From positions 1 to 64,000 of the forward strand of contig CAYSBR010000015.1 of NCBI GenBank assembly GCA_964429385.1: a DNA stretch of 64,000 nt, given 5' to 3'. A program made the position numbers and the translations under genes. Positions 1-10,484 of the stretch are shown here, in pieces (positions within the stretch are counted from its first letter, which is position 1; every line of letters begins with the position of its first letter). A model generated the notes under the pieces. The model did not search any database, was not told the origin of the DNA, and saw only the letters and a program-made list of their open reading frames with translations. Source of the stretch: UBA2377 sp964429385 (GTDB lineage: Bacteria; Verrucomicrobiota; Verrucomicrobiia; Opitutales; Opitutaceae).

Positions 1-1
1 G

Positions 2-973
2 GAGATTCAGGTCATGATCATCGAGGTCAACCGCGAGAAGGAGCGTGTTTCCCTCGGTCTCAAGCAGACCACCAAGAACCCGTGGGACGAGATCGACCGC
101 AAGTTCCCGGTCGGTGCCAAGGTCCATGGCAAGGTCGTCAATCTCGTGCCCTACGGTGCCTTCATCGAGATCGAGCCGGGCGTCGAAGGCCTTGTGCACA
201 TCACCGAGATGTCCTGGACGAAGCGCATCAACAAGCCCTCCGAACTGCTCAAGGTCGGTCAGGAGCTCGATGCGGTTGTGCTCGGCATCCAGAAGGATGA
301 GCAAAAGATCTCGCTCGGCCTCCGCCAGCTCGAGCCCAACCCGTGGGATATGGTCCGCCACAATTACCCGATCGGCGCCCGCGTCCGCGGCAAGGTGCGC
401 AACATGACCACCTACGGCGCCTTCATCGAACTCGAGGAAGGCATCGACGGTATGGTGCACGTTTCCGACATGAGCTGGACCCGCAAGGTCAATCATCCTT
501 CCGAAGTCCTCAAGAAGGGCGACGAGGTGGACGCCATCGTCCTCGACGTGGATCCGAACCAGCAGCGCATCAGCCTCGGTATGAAGCAGCTGACCGACGA
601 TCCGTGGTCCGACATCGACAGCCACTTCAAGATCGGCGACGTCGTCACCGGCACCGTCACCAAGATCACCTCCTTTGGCGCCTTTGTGGAGCTCAAGGAT
701 GGCATCGACGGCCTCGTGCACATCTCGCAGATCAGCGAGGAGCGCGTCGAGAAGATCAAGGATGTGATCAAGCCCGGCCAGCAGGTCACGGCTCGCGTCA
801 TCAAGATCGATCGCGACGAGCGCCGCCTCGGCCTCTCCATCAAGGCCGCCAACTACTCCACGGAGCAGTTGGCCGCCGAGACCTCGGCTTACGAGGCGAT
901 GGGTCGCACACCCGGCACCGACATGATGAACCTCGGCGACATCCTCGATGCCGCCGCGGACAAGAAGGACTGA
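2..973 (+). CDS. rpsA: 30S ribosomal protein S1 (3' part, gene begins before the window)
   Basis: The open frame runs in from the left edge, so the N-terminal part is missing. The visible part holds three complete S1 (OB-fold) RNA-binding repeats, each with a YGAF or FGAF strand, a GxxGLVH/GMVH segment, a closing (K/R)ISLG or RLGLS strand and an NPWD/DPWS linker, then a short acidic tail ending in KKD. S1 binds mRNA leaders on the 30S subunit and helps melt structured start sites. Tandem repeats with NPW linkers are the classic S1 pattern. The gene is followed 28 bases later by a strong intrinsic terminator and is convergent with the sigma factor gene. Identification is firm; the number of missing repeats cannot be read here. 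Confidence 0.96.
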   Translation, partial: EIQVMIIEVNREKERVSLGLKQTTKNPWDEIDRKFPVGAKVHGKVVNLVPYGAFIEIEPGVEGLVHITEMSWTKRINKPSELLKVGQELDAVVLGIQKDEQKISLGLRQLEPNPWDMVRHNYPIGARVRGKVRNMTTYGAFIELEEGIDGMVHVSDMSWTRKVNHPSEVLKKGDEVDAIVLDVDPNQQRISLGMKQLTDDPWSDIDSHFKIGDVVTGTVTKITSFGAFVELKDGIDGLVHISQISEERVEKIKDVIKPGQQVTARVIKIDRDERRLGLSIKAANYSTEQLAAETSAYEAMGRTPGTDMMNLGDILDAAADKKD

Positions 974-1001
974 TCCTTTCGTCACCAGTCTGCAACGATT
1001 C

Positions 1002-1033
1002 AAGCCGCCCGGAGAAATCCGGGCGGCTTTTTT
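1002..1033 (+). terminator. intrinsic terminator of rpsA
   Basis: A 12-bp perfect stem (AAGCCGCCCGGA with its complement) closes on a GAAA loop and runs into six T residues. It lies just downstream of the rpsA stop codon. Confidence 0.9.
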
Positions 1034-1055
1034 GTACCGCAGGGAAGCGGGCATG

Positions 1056-1083
1056 AAAAAGGCCGGCGGGTGAGGCCGGCCTT
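1056..1083 (-). terminator. intrinsic terminator of the sigma factor gene
   Basis: Read on the minus strand, a 9-bp stem (AAGGCCGGC with its complement) with a 7-base loop is followed by a T run (plus-strand AAAAA at 1056-1060). It lies 22 bases past the sigma factor stop and, with the rpsA terminator, insulates the two convergent genes. Confidence 0.85.
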
Positions 1084-1105
1084 GAAGGAATGGAGCGGAA
1101 CCGAC

Positions 1106-2170
1106 TCAGTTCCGACCGGGGCGATCCTGTTTCCGGTTCTTGCTTTCGACGAACTCGCGGATGACGGCCATGCGCTGGCGCTGGCGATCCTCCTCCTCGA
1201 TTTCCTCGGCGGAGCGGATGGCTTCGTGCTTGGCGATGGCCTTGCGCATTTTGGTGATAGCGAGGTACTCGAGCTGCCGGATACGCTCACGCGTCACCTT
1301 GAACTTCCGGCCGACTTCTTCGAGGGTGAGTTCATCGCGACCGTCCAGACCGAAGCGCAAGCGGATGATCTCGGCCTCGCGTGTGTCGAGTGAGTCCACC
1401 AAGTCGCGGAGATCGGAGTTGAGATTGCGCTCCTGCAGGCTTTCCACGGGGCTGATGGCGTTTTCATCGCCGACAATCTCGCCGAAGGTGGAGGAGTCGC
1501 TTTCTTCGCCCACGGGGGCATCAAGGGAGGCCGGGCGCACGCTCACGGACTTGAGATGGGCGACCTTGCTCGTGGGGATCTGCAGCTCGCGCGCCAACTC
1601 TTCGTCGGTGGGCTCGCGGCCGAGCTCCTCGGTGAGCTTCATTGCGGTGCGGCGCATCTTGGCGATCTTGTCCACCAGATGGACGGGCAGGCGAATGGTC
1701 TTCGACTGATTGGCGAGGGCGCGCTTGATGGATTGTTTGATCCACCACGCGGCATAGGTGGAAAGCTTGCCGCCTTTGCGGGGGTCGAAACGTTCGACGG
1801 CTTTGATGAGGCCGATGTTGCCCTCGCTGATGAGGTCGAGCAGCGGAAGCCCGAAATCCTTGTAGTCCATCGCGATCTTTACGACGAGCCGCAGGTTGGC
1901 CTGGATCATGTGGTCCCGGGCGGCCTTGTCGCCGCGCCGGATGCGCTTCGCGAGGACGATTTCCTCATCCACGGTGAGAAGAGGCGTCTTGCCGATTTCC
2001 TGCAGGTAAAGCTGGAGGTTGCTGCGCTCGCCATGAGGGATGACTTCGGCCGGGGCGCGGTCGGTTTTTTCGAGGAAGGACGGCGGAGCATCCATCAGGC
2101 CGGTGGCGGCCAGATCGGTCGGGGCACCGGATTCAAAGGAGGAGGGACTGCGCTTCAGTTTGAGGGCCAT
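1106..2170 (-). CDS. RNA polymerase sigma factor, sigma-70 family (RpoD/RpoS-like, no region 1.1)
   Basis: Encodes 354 residues with the conserved sigma-70 regions in order: region 1.2 near 50-75 (LQLYLQEIGKTPLLT), region 2 near 90-160 with NLRLVV, DLISEGNIGLIKAV and the promoter-melting stretch STYAAWWIKQSIKRA, region 3 near 170-250, and region 4.2 near 295-325 with an LTLEEVG...TRERIRQLE helix-turn-helix. It directs core polymerase to -35/-10 promoters. It is much shorter than E. coli RpoD because the acidic region 1.1 and the non-conserved insert are absent, as in group 2 factors and many small primary factors, so primary versus alternative role is left open. The C-terminal tail is highly charged. 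Confidence 0.93.
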   Translation of the reverse strand: MALKLKRSPSSFESGAPTDLAATGLMDAPPSFLEKTDRAPAEVIPHGERSNLQLYLQEIGKTPLLTVDEEIVLAKRIRRGDKAARDHMIQANLRLVVKIAMDYKDFGLPLLDLISEGNIGLIKAVERFDPRKGGKLSTYAAWWIKQSIKRALANQSKTIRLPVHLVDKIAKMRRTAMKLTEELGREPTDEELARELQIPTSKVAHLKSVSVRPASLDAPVGEESDSSTFGEIVGDENAISPVESLQERNLNSDLRDLVDSLDTREAEIIRLRFGLDGRDELTLEEVGRKFKVTRERIRQLEYLAITKMRKAIAKHEAIRSAEEIEEEDRQRQRMAVIREFVESKNRKQDRPGRN

Positions 2171-2292
2171 GATGAAATCCTTTGGCTGTTAGTCTTTGGG
2201 TCGCCGGAGATGTTCCGGTTGGATTATGCCAAATCCCAGAGCCTAAACCATTCCAACCTCGAATCGGCTTTCCACCCTCTGGGAGACAACCA

Positions 2293-2366
2293 ATGCCGGT
2301 TTCGGCATGGGACACTGTGGCCCAGCCGTGTCCCTATGCGCTGTGCCATCTGGCCCGGTTCGGGCC
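2293..2366. other. cluster of three hairpins between trpE and the sigma factor gene
   Basis: Three perfect hairpins lie in the 200-base gap: ATGCCG/CGGCAT with a GTTT loop (2293-2308), GGGACAC/GTGTCCC (2309-2334) and GGCCCG/CGGGCC with a GTT loop (2352-2366). The last sits 5 bases after the trpE stop on the minus strand but has no T run, so it is not a standard terminator. Function unknown. Confidence 0.5.
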
Positions 2367-2370
2367 TGCT

Positions 2371-3858
2371 TCAGCCGGGAAACCGTTCCGCCATGGCGAC
2401 GGCTTTGAAGAGAGCGGAAGCTTTGTTGATGGTTTCCTGATATTCGTCGGCGGGAAGGGAGTCGGCCACCCAGCCGCCGCCGGCCTGGATATAAACATGG
2501 CCATTCTTCAGCAGCGCGGTGCGCAGCGTGATGCAAGTGTCCATATTGCCATCATACCCAAAGTAGCCGAGCGCTCCGGCATAAAAACCGCGCTGGGTCT
2601 GCTCGATTTGGGTGATGATCTGCATGGCGCGGATCTTGGGTGCGCCGCTGACGGTGCCGGCGGGGAAGGTGGCGCGCAGCAGGTCGTAGGCATTCTTGTC
2701 CGGCGCGATCCGCCCCTCGACTTGGGAGACGATATGCATGACGTGCGAGTAGCGCTCGACGGCCATGAAGTCCGGCACGGTGACACTGCCGAAATCACAT
2801 ACGCGGCCGATGTCATTGCGGGCGAGATCCACGAGCATGAGGTGCTCGGCCTTTTCCTTCTCATCGGCGAGCAGTTCCTTTTCGAGCGCGGCATCCTCGG
2901 CCGGCGTGGCCCCGCGGCGGCGGGTGCCGGCGATGGGCCGGATTTCCACCCGTCCATCCGTCAGGCGGACGTGGACCTCGGGCGAGGCGCCGACGATGGC
3001 AAAGTCACCCGCCTCGAGAATGAACATGTAGGGGGACGGATTGACCGTGCGCAGGGCGCGGTAGAGATCGAGCGGAGTCTTGGCGAAGGGCTTGGCGAAC
3101 CTCTGGGCGCCGACAACCTGGATGATGTCACCGGCGCGGATGAATTCCTTGGAGTCTTCGACGGCTTTTTCGAAACGCTCGCGGGTGAAATTGCCGGGAG
3201 GAACAACGATGGGGCCGGGGTCGATGAGCGGGGCGGGCGCGAGCTCGCGCGGCTGCTGGAGCAGGGCGTGCAGGGCCCTGAGTTCGGCGATGGCCGCATC
3301 GTAGGCCGCGCCGGCATCGGCGCCCACGTGGGCGTTGACGCAGAGTCTCAGCGTCTGCTTCGCCCGGTCGAAAATAAGCAGCGAATCAGACAGCATGAAA
3401 TAAAGCAGGGGCGTGCCGAGTTCGTCCTTGGGCGCGACCGGCACGGTCGGTTCGACCCGCATGACGTATTCGTAGCCGACAAATCCCACGGCGCCGCCGG
3501 TGAAGCGTGGCAACCCCGGAAGGCTGACCGGCCGGTATTGCGCCATTTCCGCCTGGAGCAGGGTCAGCGGGTCGTGAGGCGTCGGGATTTTTTCCACGGG
3601 TTGCCCGGGGATGCGGATTTCGGTGGTCTCGGGACCGCAGACGAGGATCTTACGCGGGCGGCAGCCGATGAAACTGTACCGCGATAGCGTCTCGCCTCCC
3701 TCGACGGACTCCAGCAGGTAGGAGGGGCCGGCTTCCTTGAGTTTGGCGTAGGCGGAGACCGGGGTCTCGAAATCGGCCATCAGGTCGGCATAGACCGGTA
3801 TGACGTTGCCTTGGGCGGCGAGTCCGACGAAGGCTTCGCGGGAGGGAAAGAGGTTCAT
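2371..3858 (-). CDS. trpE: anthranilate synthase component I
   Basis: Encodes 495 residues, the usual TrpE length. It converts chorismate to anthranilate, using ammonia from a TrpG subunit that is not in this window, as the first step of tryptophan synthesis. The N-terminal domain has the LLES segment (48-51) linked to tryptophan feedback in the family. The C-terminal chorismate-binding domain carries the IAGTRRRG, DLARND, GTVSGAPKIRAM and AGGGWVADS motifs. It lies 15 bases downstream of glmS on the same strand, so the two may share a transcript although their pathways differ. Related enzymes are PabB and isochorismate synthases; overall length and the LLES segment favour TrpE. Confidence 0.95.
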   Translation of the reverse strand: MNLFPSREAFVGLAAQGNVIPVYADLMADFETPVSAYAKLKEAGPSYLLESVEGGETLSRYSFIGCRPRKILVCGPETTEIRIPGQPVEKIPTPHDPLTLLQAEMAQYRPVSLPGLPRFTGGAVGFVGYEYVMRVEPTVPVAPKDELGTPLLYFMLSDSLLIFDRAKQTLRLCVNAHVGADAGAAYDAAIAELRALHALLQQPRELAPAPLIDPGPIVVPPGNFTRERFEKAVEDSKEFIRAGDIIQVVGAQRFAKPFAKTPLDLYRALRTVNPSPYMFILEAGDFAIVGASPEVHVRLTDGRVEIRPIAGTRRRGATPAEDAALEKELLADEKEKAEHLMLVDLARNDIGRVCDFGSVTVPDFMAVERYSHVMHIVSQVEGRIAPDKNAYDLLRATFPAGTVSGAPKIRAMQIITQIEQTQRGFYAGALGYFGYDGNMDTCITLRTALLKNGHVYIQAGGGWVADSLPADEYQETINKASALFKAVAMAERFPG

Positions 3859-3873
3859 CGCGACAGGGAGGAA

Positions 3874-5724
<1,851 letters not shown>

Positions 5725-5794
5725 AGTTGAGGAATTTAACTGGCGAAATTAACGCCGCCCATAAAGCTGGAGCAAGGATTTAGGACGATCAATC

Positions 5795-7084
5795 ATGACG
5801 ACGCAAAAACGAGTGCTGGCAGTGATCATGGGTGGCGGGCGCGGAACCCGGTTGCATCCCCTGACGACGGAGCGTTGCAAGCCGGCCGTACCGCTGGCGG
5901 GCAAGTATCGCCTGGTGGATATCCCGATCAGCAACTGTCTGAACTCGGACATCAATCGGATCTTCCTGCTCACGCAGTTTCAGACGGCGTCGTTGCACCG
6001 GCACGTGCAGGGGACCTACCACTTTGATCCGTTCGGCGGCGGATTTGTGGACATCATGTCGGCGGAGCAGACCGAGAAGGGCTCCGACTGGTATCAGGGC
6101 ACGGCGGATGCCGTGCGCCGCAATCTGGTTCACTTTCGTTCCTTCCCGCACGATCTCGTGCTCGTCCTCTCCGGGGATCAGCTCTACCGGATGGATTACC
6201 GCAAGGTCATCGAGCAGCATCTGGCGACGGGGGCGGATGTGACGATTGCCGCGATTCCGTTTCCGGTTTCCAAGGTGGCCGGGCTGGGGCTCATGCAGGT
6301 GAACGATGATCTCTCGATTGAGCGTTTCGTTGAAAAGCCGAAGGATCCGGCGGTGATTGACAGCCTTACGCTCAGCCCGGCGGTGGAAGCCCGGCTCACG
6401 AACAAGAGCGAGGAGAAGCACTGTCTCGCCTCGATGGGTATCTATGTCTTCAACCGCAAGGCGATGGCCGAGGCGTTGGACAACACGATGACGGATTTCG
6501 GCAAGGAGGTCATCCCTTCGCTGCTCGGCAAGAAGGGGCTCTTCGCTTACATGTTTGAGGGCTATTGGGAGGATATCGGCACGGTGCGGGCCTTTTTCGA
6601 GGCGAACCTTGCGCTCGCCCAGCCGCTGCCGCCTTTCAATTTCTTTGATCCGGTCGCACCGATCTACACGCAGGACCGCTACCTGCCGGCCTCCAAGCTG
6701 AACAACTGCCAGATTGATCATGCTGTGATCGGCGACGGGTGCATCATCGCCAATTCGACGATCAAGCGCAGCGTTTTTGGCATCCGTTCCTTTGTGGCGG
6801 AAGGCTGCGTGCTGGAGGATGTAATCGTGATGGGCTCGGATTATTACGAGACCGACGAGCAGCAGCTGGCCAACCGGGAGGAGGGGCGGCCCCATCTCGG
6901 GTTGGGCAAGAACTGCCGGATCAAGGGCGCCATCATCGACAAGAATGCCCGTATCGGCGACGGCTGCGTGTTGTCCCCCGAGGGCAAGATGGATGGCAGT
7001 TATGCGGGCGGTGCTGTGATCATCCGGGATGGCGTGCTGGTCGTGCCCAAGGGCATCGCGCTGCCGCCGGGCACGGAGGTCTGA
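5795..7084 (+). CDS. glgC: glucose-1-phosphate adenylyltransferase
   Basis: Encodes 429 residues. It makes ADP-glucose from ATP and glucose-1-phosphate for glycogen synthesis. The nucleotidyltransferase domain begins with the GGGRGTRL loop (13-20) followed by the KPAVP and DIPISNCLNS motifs, and continues through YQGTADAV and SGDQLYRMDY. The C-terminal third is a left-handed beta-helix of short hexapeptide-like repeats (IGDGCIIANSTI, IGDGCVLSPEGK). Length and the N-terminal RxxPAVP-type surface agree with bacterial GlgC, which is usually allosterically controlled by glycolytic intermediates. No other glycogen gene is adjacent. A strong bidirectional terminator separates it from argS. Confidence 0.96.
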   Translation: MTTQKRVLAVIMGGGRGTRLHPLTTERCKPAVPLAGKYRLVDIPISNCLNSDINRIFLLTQFQTASLHRHVQGTYHFDPFGGGFVDIMSAEQTEKGSDWYQGTADAVRRNLVHFRSFPHDLVLVLSGDQLYRMDYRKVIEQHLATGADVTIAAIPFPVSKVAGLGLMQVNDDLSIERFVEKPKDPAVIDSLTLSPAVEARLTNKSEEKHCLASMGIYVFNRKAMAEALDNTMTDFGKEVIPSLLGKKGLFAYMFEGYWEDIGTVRAFFEANLALAQPLPPFNFFDPVAPIYTQDRYLPASKLNNCQIDHAVIGDGCIIANSTIKRSVFGIRSFVAEGCVLEDVIVMGSDYYETDEQQLANREEGRPHLGLGKNCRIKGAIIDKNARIGDGCVLSPEGKMDGSYAGGAVIIRDGVLVVPKGIALPPGTEV

Positions 7085-7113
7085 GACCTGCGGTTGCCCG
7101 TGTTCGAAAAGCA

Positions 7114-7146
7114 AAAGCCCGCGCTGATGGCGCGGGCTTTGTTTTT
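7114..7146. terminator. bidirectional intrinsic terminator between glgC and argS
   Basis: An 11-bp perfect stem (AAAGCCCGCGC with its complement) with a TGATG loop is flanked by T-rich tracts in both orientations, so it can end glgC from the left and argS from the right. Confidence 0.9.
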
Positions 7147-7148
7147 GT

Positions 7149-8903
7149 TTACATGCGCGTGAGCGGGCGCAGACCGAGCAGCCGGAGGCCGTTTTCCAGC
7201 ACCAGGAGGCTGCGGGCGCAGAGCAGGAGGCGCCGGGCGCGCACGGCGGAGTCCTCGACGATCACCTTGTCGGCCGCGTAGAAGGCGCTGAATTCGCCGG
7301 CCAGTTCGAAGAGATAGGTGCAGAGGAAGTGCGGGCGCAGTTGCGCGGTCGTGAGGTTGAGCGCCGTGGCGAAGCCCACGAGTTTGCGGGCCAGGGTGAT
7401 TTCTCCGGAAGTCTCCGGCGGGGTGGCGCCGGCCGTCGCGGTGGCATCGGTGGAGTCGAGCCCGGCTTTGCGGAAGATCGAATGGATGCGGGTGACCGCG
7501 TAAAGCAGGTAGGGGGCGGTGTTGCCCTCGAAGGAAAGGATCTTGTCCCATGCGAACACATAGTCGCTGCTGCGATTTTGGGCGAGATCGGCGTAGCGGA
7601 CGGAGCCGACGCCGACGGCATTGGCGATATCGCGGCGTTCGGTCTCGGGCAGGTCGGGGGATTTTTCCGTGACGAGCGCGAAGGCGCGTTCCTCGGCTTC
7701 GTTGAGGAGGGACTTGAGTTTGATGGGATCGCCCGAGCGCGTCTTGATGGCTTTGCCATCCTCGCCGAGGATGGAGCCAAAGGTGACGTGTTGAAACTCC
7801 GGCAGGCGGCGCCCGGTGGCGGCAAACCACTTTTGGGTGGTCAACCAGAGTTGCTCGAAGTGGTCGTTCTGACGGGTGTCGGTGAGGATGGCGATGGCGT
7901 CGGCGTGGAAGTGCTCCACACGGTAGAGCATCGTGGCGAGATCGGTGCTGGCGTAGTTGGCCGCGCCATCGGACTTGCGGATGATGAAGGGCTGGGTCTT
8001 GAAGCGCGGGTGTTCGGGGTGAAAAACCACGAGAGCGCCCTGCGATTCACTGGCGAGCCCGGCGGTGCCCAGCTCATCATAGACCCGCTGGAGCTTGTCG
8101 TTGTAAAAGCTTTCGCCAAGCTGGTGGTCGAAGTGGATGTCGAGCTGGCGGTAGATGTCCTCGAAGGCGCCGGCGCTGATCGTGTTGATCTTGCGCCAGA
8201 GGGAGAGGTTTTCGGCGTCACCAGCCTGCAGTTTCACCAGTTCGGAGCGGGCGGCTTCAAGCGCGGCCGGGTCGGCCTTGGCGGCGGCATCGGCGGCTTT
8301 ATAGAGACGCTCCAATTCCTCCAGCGGATCGGTGGCCAGCGCGGTCTCGTTGCGCAGGTGCTTGTAGCCCCAGATGAGTTTGCCGAATTGGGTGCCCCAG
8401 TCGCCGATGTGGTTGTCGCGAATCACCTCGGCCCCGCAGAAGGCAAGAAGGCGGCAAATGGCTTCGCCAATCACCATGCCGCGGATGTGGCCGACGTGGA
8501 GTTGCTTGGCGGTATTGGGGGAACTGAAGTCCACGACGTAGCGCCGCCCGTGGTAAAGCGAGGCCGCGCCGGATTTGAGGTGTGCGGGTGAGCTGTATTC
8601 CCCGAGCCATGCGAGCAGGGCGGCCGGCTTGAGCCGGAAATTGATGAAGCCGGGACCGGCGATCGTGGCCTCAAAGGCTGTCGTGGCCGCGACGGGAAGG
8701 GCGGCGAGAAGTTGCTCGGCCACCTGGCGGGGGTTGAGCTTACGCGATTTTGCATAACCCAGCACACCATTGGCTTGGAAATCTCCATGGCGCGGATCGG
8801 CGGCGCGGATCTCGGGTGTGAATACCGGGTCAAGCCCGGCGGTTTGGGCGGCGGCTTGCAGGGCCGACTCCAGATCGGCGGCAATATGAAACGAAACGGA
8901 CAT
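7149..8903 (-). CDS. argS: arginyl-tRNA synthetase
   Basis: Encodes 584 residues from the ATG at 8903; an upstream in-frame ATG at 9074 would add 57 arginine-rich residues unlike ArgS, so the internal start (MSVSFHIAADLE) was chosen. It charges tRNA-Arg with arginine. Visible are the N-terminal add-1 domain, the class I signature KQLHVGHIRG (the HIGH equivalent), the KTRSGDPIKL segment that replaces KMSK in this family, and the C-terminal all-helical DALR anticodon-binding domain. Length is typical. The stop lies only a few bases from the shared terminator with glgC. Confidence 0.95.
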   Translation of the reverse strand: MSVSFHIAADLESALQAAAQTAGLDPVFTPEIRAADPRHGDFQANGVLGYAKSRKLNPRQVAEQLLAALPVAATTAFEATIAGPGFINFRLKPAALLAWLGEYSSPAHLKSGAASLYHGRRYVVDFSSPNTAKQLHVGHIRGMVIGEAICRLLAFCGAEVIRDNHIGDWGTQFGKLIWGYKHLRNETALATDPLEELERLYKAADAAAKADPAALEAARSELVKLQAGDAENLSLWRKINTISAGAFEDIYRQLDIHFDHQLGESFYNDKLQRVYDELGTAGLASESQGALVVFHPEHPRFKTQPFIIRKSDGAANYASTDLATMLYRVEHFHADAIAILTDTRQNDHFEQLWLTTQKWFAATGRRLPEFQHVTFGSILGEDGKAIKTRSGDPIKLKSLLNEAEERAFALVTEKSPDLPETERRDIANAVGVGSVRYADLAQNRSSDYVFAWDKILSFEGNTAPYLLYAVTRIHSIFRKAGLDSTDATATAGATPPETSGEITLARKLVGFATALNLTTAQLRPHFLCTYLFELAGEFSAFYAADKVIVEDSAVRARRLLLCARSLLVLENGLRLLGLRPLTRM

Positions 8904-9085
8904 CCTGCCACTCAACGGCCCGGCGCCGGGCGCGCGCAAGCGCGGAGTTGGCCTGATTTTCGGTCTGTTTGCGCCGCCGGTCCGGGCGGAGTGGGCAGTT
9001 TTGACTCGACAACGCCAAGGAGGCGGGTTTGCTCGCAAACTTTTCCGCCCTGCGGTTGAGCCGCAGTTATTCACAACCCACTCAC

Positions 9086-10429
9086 ATGAGCAGCAAACGC
9101 ACTATTCCGGCCCGTCGGTTCATCAAGCCTTCCTTCACCCAGCTGATTGAAAAGAAGCGTGACGGTCAAGAGTTCACGCAGGAAGAAATTCGCTATATCA
9201 TTGATAGCACGCTTGAAGGAGAAATGCCCCAGCATCAGCTGGCGGCTTTGGCGATGGCCATTTACTTCTCCAATATGTCGGCCCAAGAGACGGCCGACCT
9301 GACCGAGGAGATGATGTTGTCGGGCGAGGTGATCGACCTTTCCCACATTGCCAAGCCCAAGATCGACAAGTATTCGACTGGCGGCGTGGGCGACAAGACC
9401 TCGCTGGTTCTCGTGCCGCTGGCCATGGCCTCGGGCGTGGTTGTTCCCATGATGTGCGGGGTCGAGCATGACTACATCATCAGCCCGATCGACAAGCTCA
9501 GCGCCTTCCCCGGCTTCAAGAGCAAGGTGAGCATTGATGCGTTTGTCTCGCAGCTGGCCCGTGTGGGCGGCGCGATTGTGGCGCAGGACGAGAAGATCGC
9601 GCCGGCCGATGCCAAGTTTTACGACCTTCGCCGCGAGACGGGCACCATCCCGAGCCTGCCGCTCATCACCGGTTCGGTGCTCTCGCGCAAACTCGCCGAG
9701 GGCTCCGAAGGCCTTGTGATTGATGTGAAGTGGGGCAACGGCTCCTTCATCAAGGATCTGGAGCAGGCCAAGCAGCTCGCGCGCTCCATGACCCGCGTGG
9801 GCCGTTCGATGAAGCGCCGTTGCGTGGCGCTGGTGACCGATATGAACCAGCCGCTCGGCGACAGCGTCGGCACCGCGCTGGAAGTCAAGGAAGCCATCGC
9901 GCTCCTCAAGGGCGAGGGTCCCGAGGACATGAAGGAACTCGTGCTCAAGCTCGGCATGGAGATCGTGCGCCTCGCCGGTGTGGCCGGCTCCACGCTCTCG
10001 GCCAAGCAGACCGTGCAGCGCCATCTCACCGACGGATCCGCCCTGGAAAAGTTCAAGGAGCTGATCAAGGCCCAGGGCGGCGACTCCTCGCTGGTGGATC
10101 ATCCCGAGAAATTCCCGGCGGCCCGCCATGTGCGCAAGCTGCCCGCCCCGAAGCGCGGCTACGTGCACACGATCAACGCCGCGTTCATCGCCCAGGGCGT
10201 CTCGATCCTGGGTTCCGGCCGTGATAATCATGGCAAGATCGACCACGCCGTCGGCGTGTCGGAGATCAAGAAGGTGGGCACGCAGGTGAAGCAGGGCGAG
10301 CCGCTCATGATGATCCATTACAACGACGAGGCGAAGCTCGAGCAGGCGCTCAACCTGTTCAAGGATGCCTACCGCCTCGCCCCGAAGCGTCCGACGCCGC
10401 CGCCGCTCATCGTCGAGCGCGTGGCCTGA
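9086..10429 (+). CDS. thymidine/pyrimidine-nucleoside phosphorylase family protein, atypical active-site loop
   Basis: Encodes 447 residues from ATG 9086; an earlier ATG at 9029 adds 19 unrelated residues. The fold and order of motifs match DeoA/Pdp: STGGVGDKTSL, APADAKFYDLRRE, PLITGSVLSRKLAEG, VTDMNQPLGDSVGTALEV and the C-terminal alpha/beta domain. Family members split pyrimidine nucleosides with phosphate. Two active-site elements are changed. KHSTGG is KYSTGG, and the nearly invariant SGRGLGHTGGTLDKLE loop after PMM reads CGVEHDYIISPIDKLS, at the same length and in frame. The Arg, Ser and Lys expected in RxE, ITGS and RKLAEG remain. Membership in the family is clear; the substrate is uncertain. 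Confidence 0.85.
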   Translation: MSSKRTIPARRFIKPSFTQLIEKKRDGQEFTQEEIRYIIDSTLEGEMPQHQLAALAMAIYFSNMSAQETADLTEEMMLSGEVIDLSHIAKPKIDKYSTGGVGDKTSLVLVPLAMASGVVVPMMCGVEHDYIISPIDKLSAFPGFKSKVSIDAFVSQLARVGGAIVAQDEKIAPADAKFYDLRRETGTIPSLPLITGSVLSRKLAEGSEGLVIDVKWGNGSFIKDLEQAKQLARSMTRVGRSMKRRCVALVTDMNQPLGDSVGTALEVKEAIALLKGEGPEDMKELVLKLGMEIVRLAGVAGSTLSAKQTVQRHLTDGSALEKFKELIKAQGGDSSLVDHPEKFPAARHVRKLPAPKRGYVHTINAAFIAQGVSILGSGRDNHGKIDHAVGVSEIKKVGTQVKQGEPLMMIHYNDEAKLEQALNLFKDAYRLAPKRPTPPPLIVERVA

Positions 10430-10442
10430 GCCGCGTTTTTCC

Positions 10443-10467
10443 AGCCCCGGTCCGCCGGGGCTTTTTT
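10443..10467 (+). terminator. intrinsic terminator after the phosphorylase gene
   Basis: AGCCCCGG and CCGGGGCT form an 8-bp stem with a TCCG loop, followed by six T residues, 14 bases after the stop codon. Confidence 0.85.
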
Positions 10468-10484
10468 GCGCGCTGCTTTCGCTC

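Noticed and set aside
2182..3687. 501-codon plus-strand frame opposite trpE
   Set aside because: It is antisense to a clearly conserved gene, is glycine/alanine/aspartate-rich and lacks any domain; long antisense frames are expected at this GC content.
5725..5794. glmS ribozyme upstream of glmS
   Set aside because: The 70-base gap is too short to hold the roughly 150-base ribozyme and shows none of its core.
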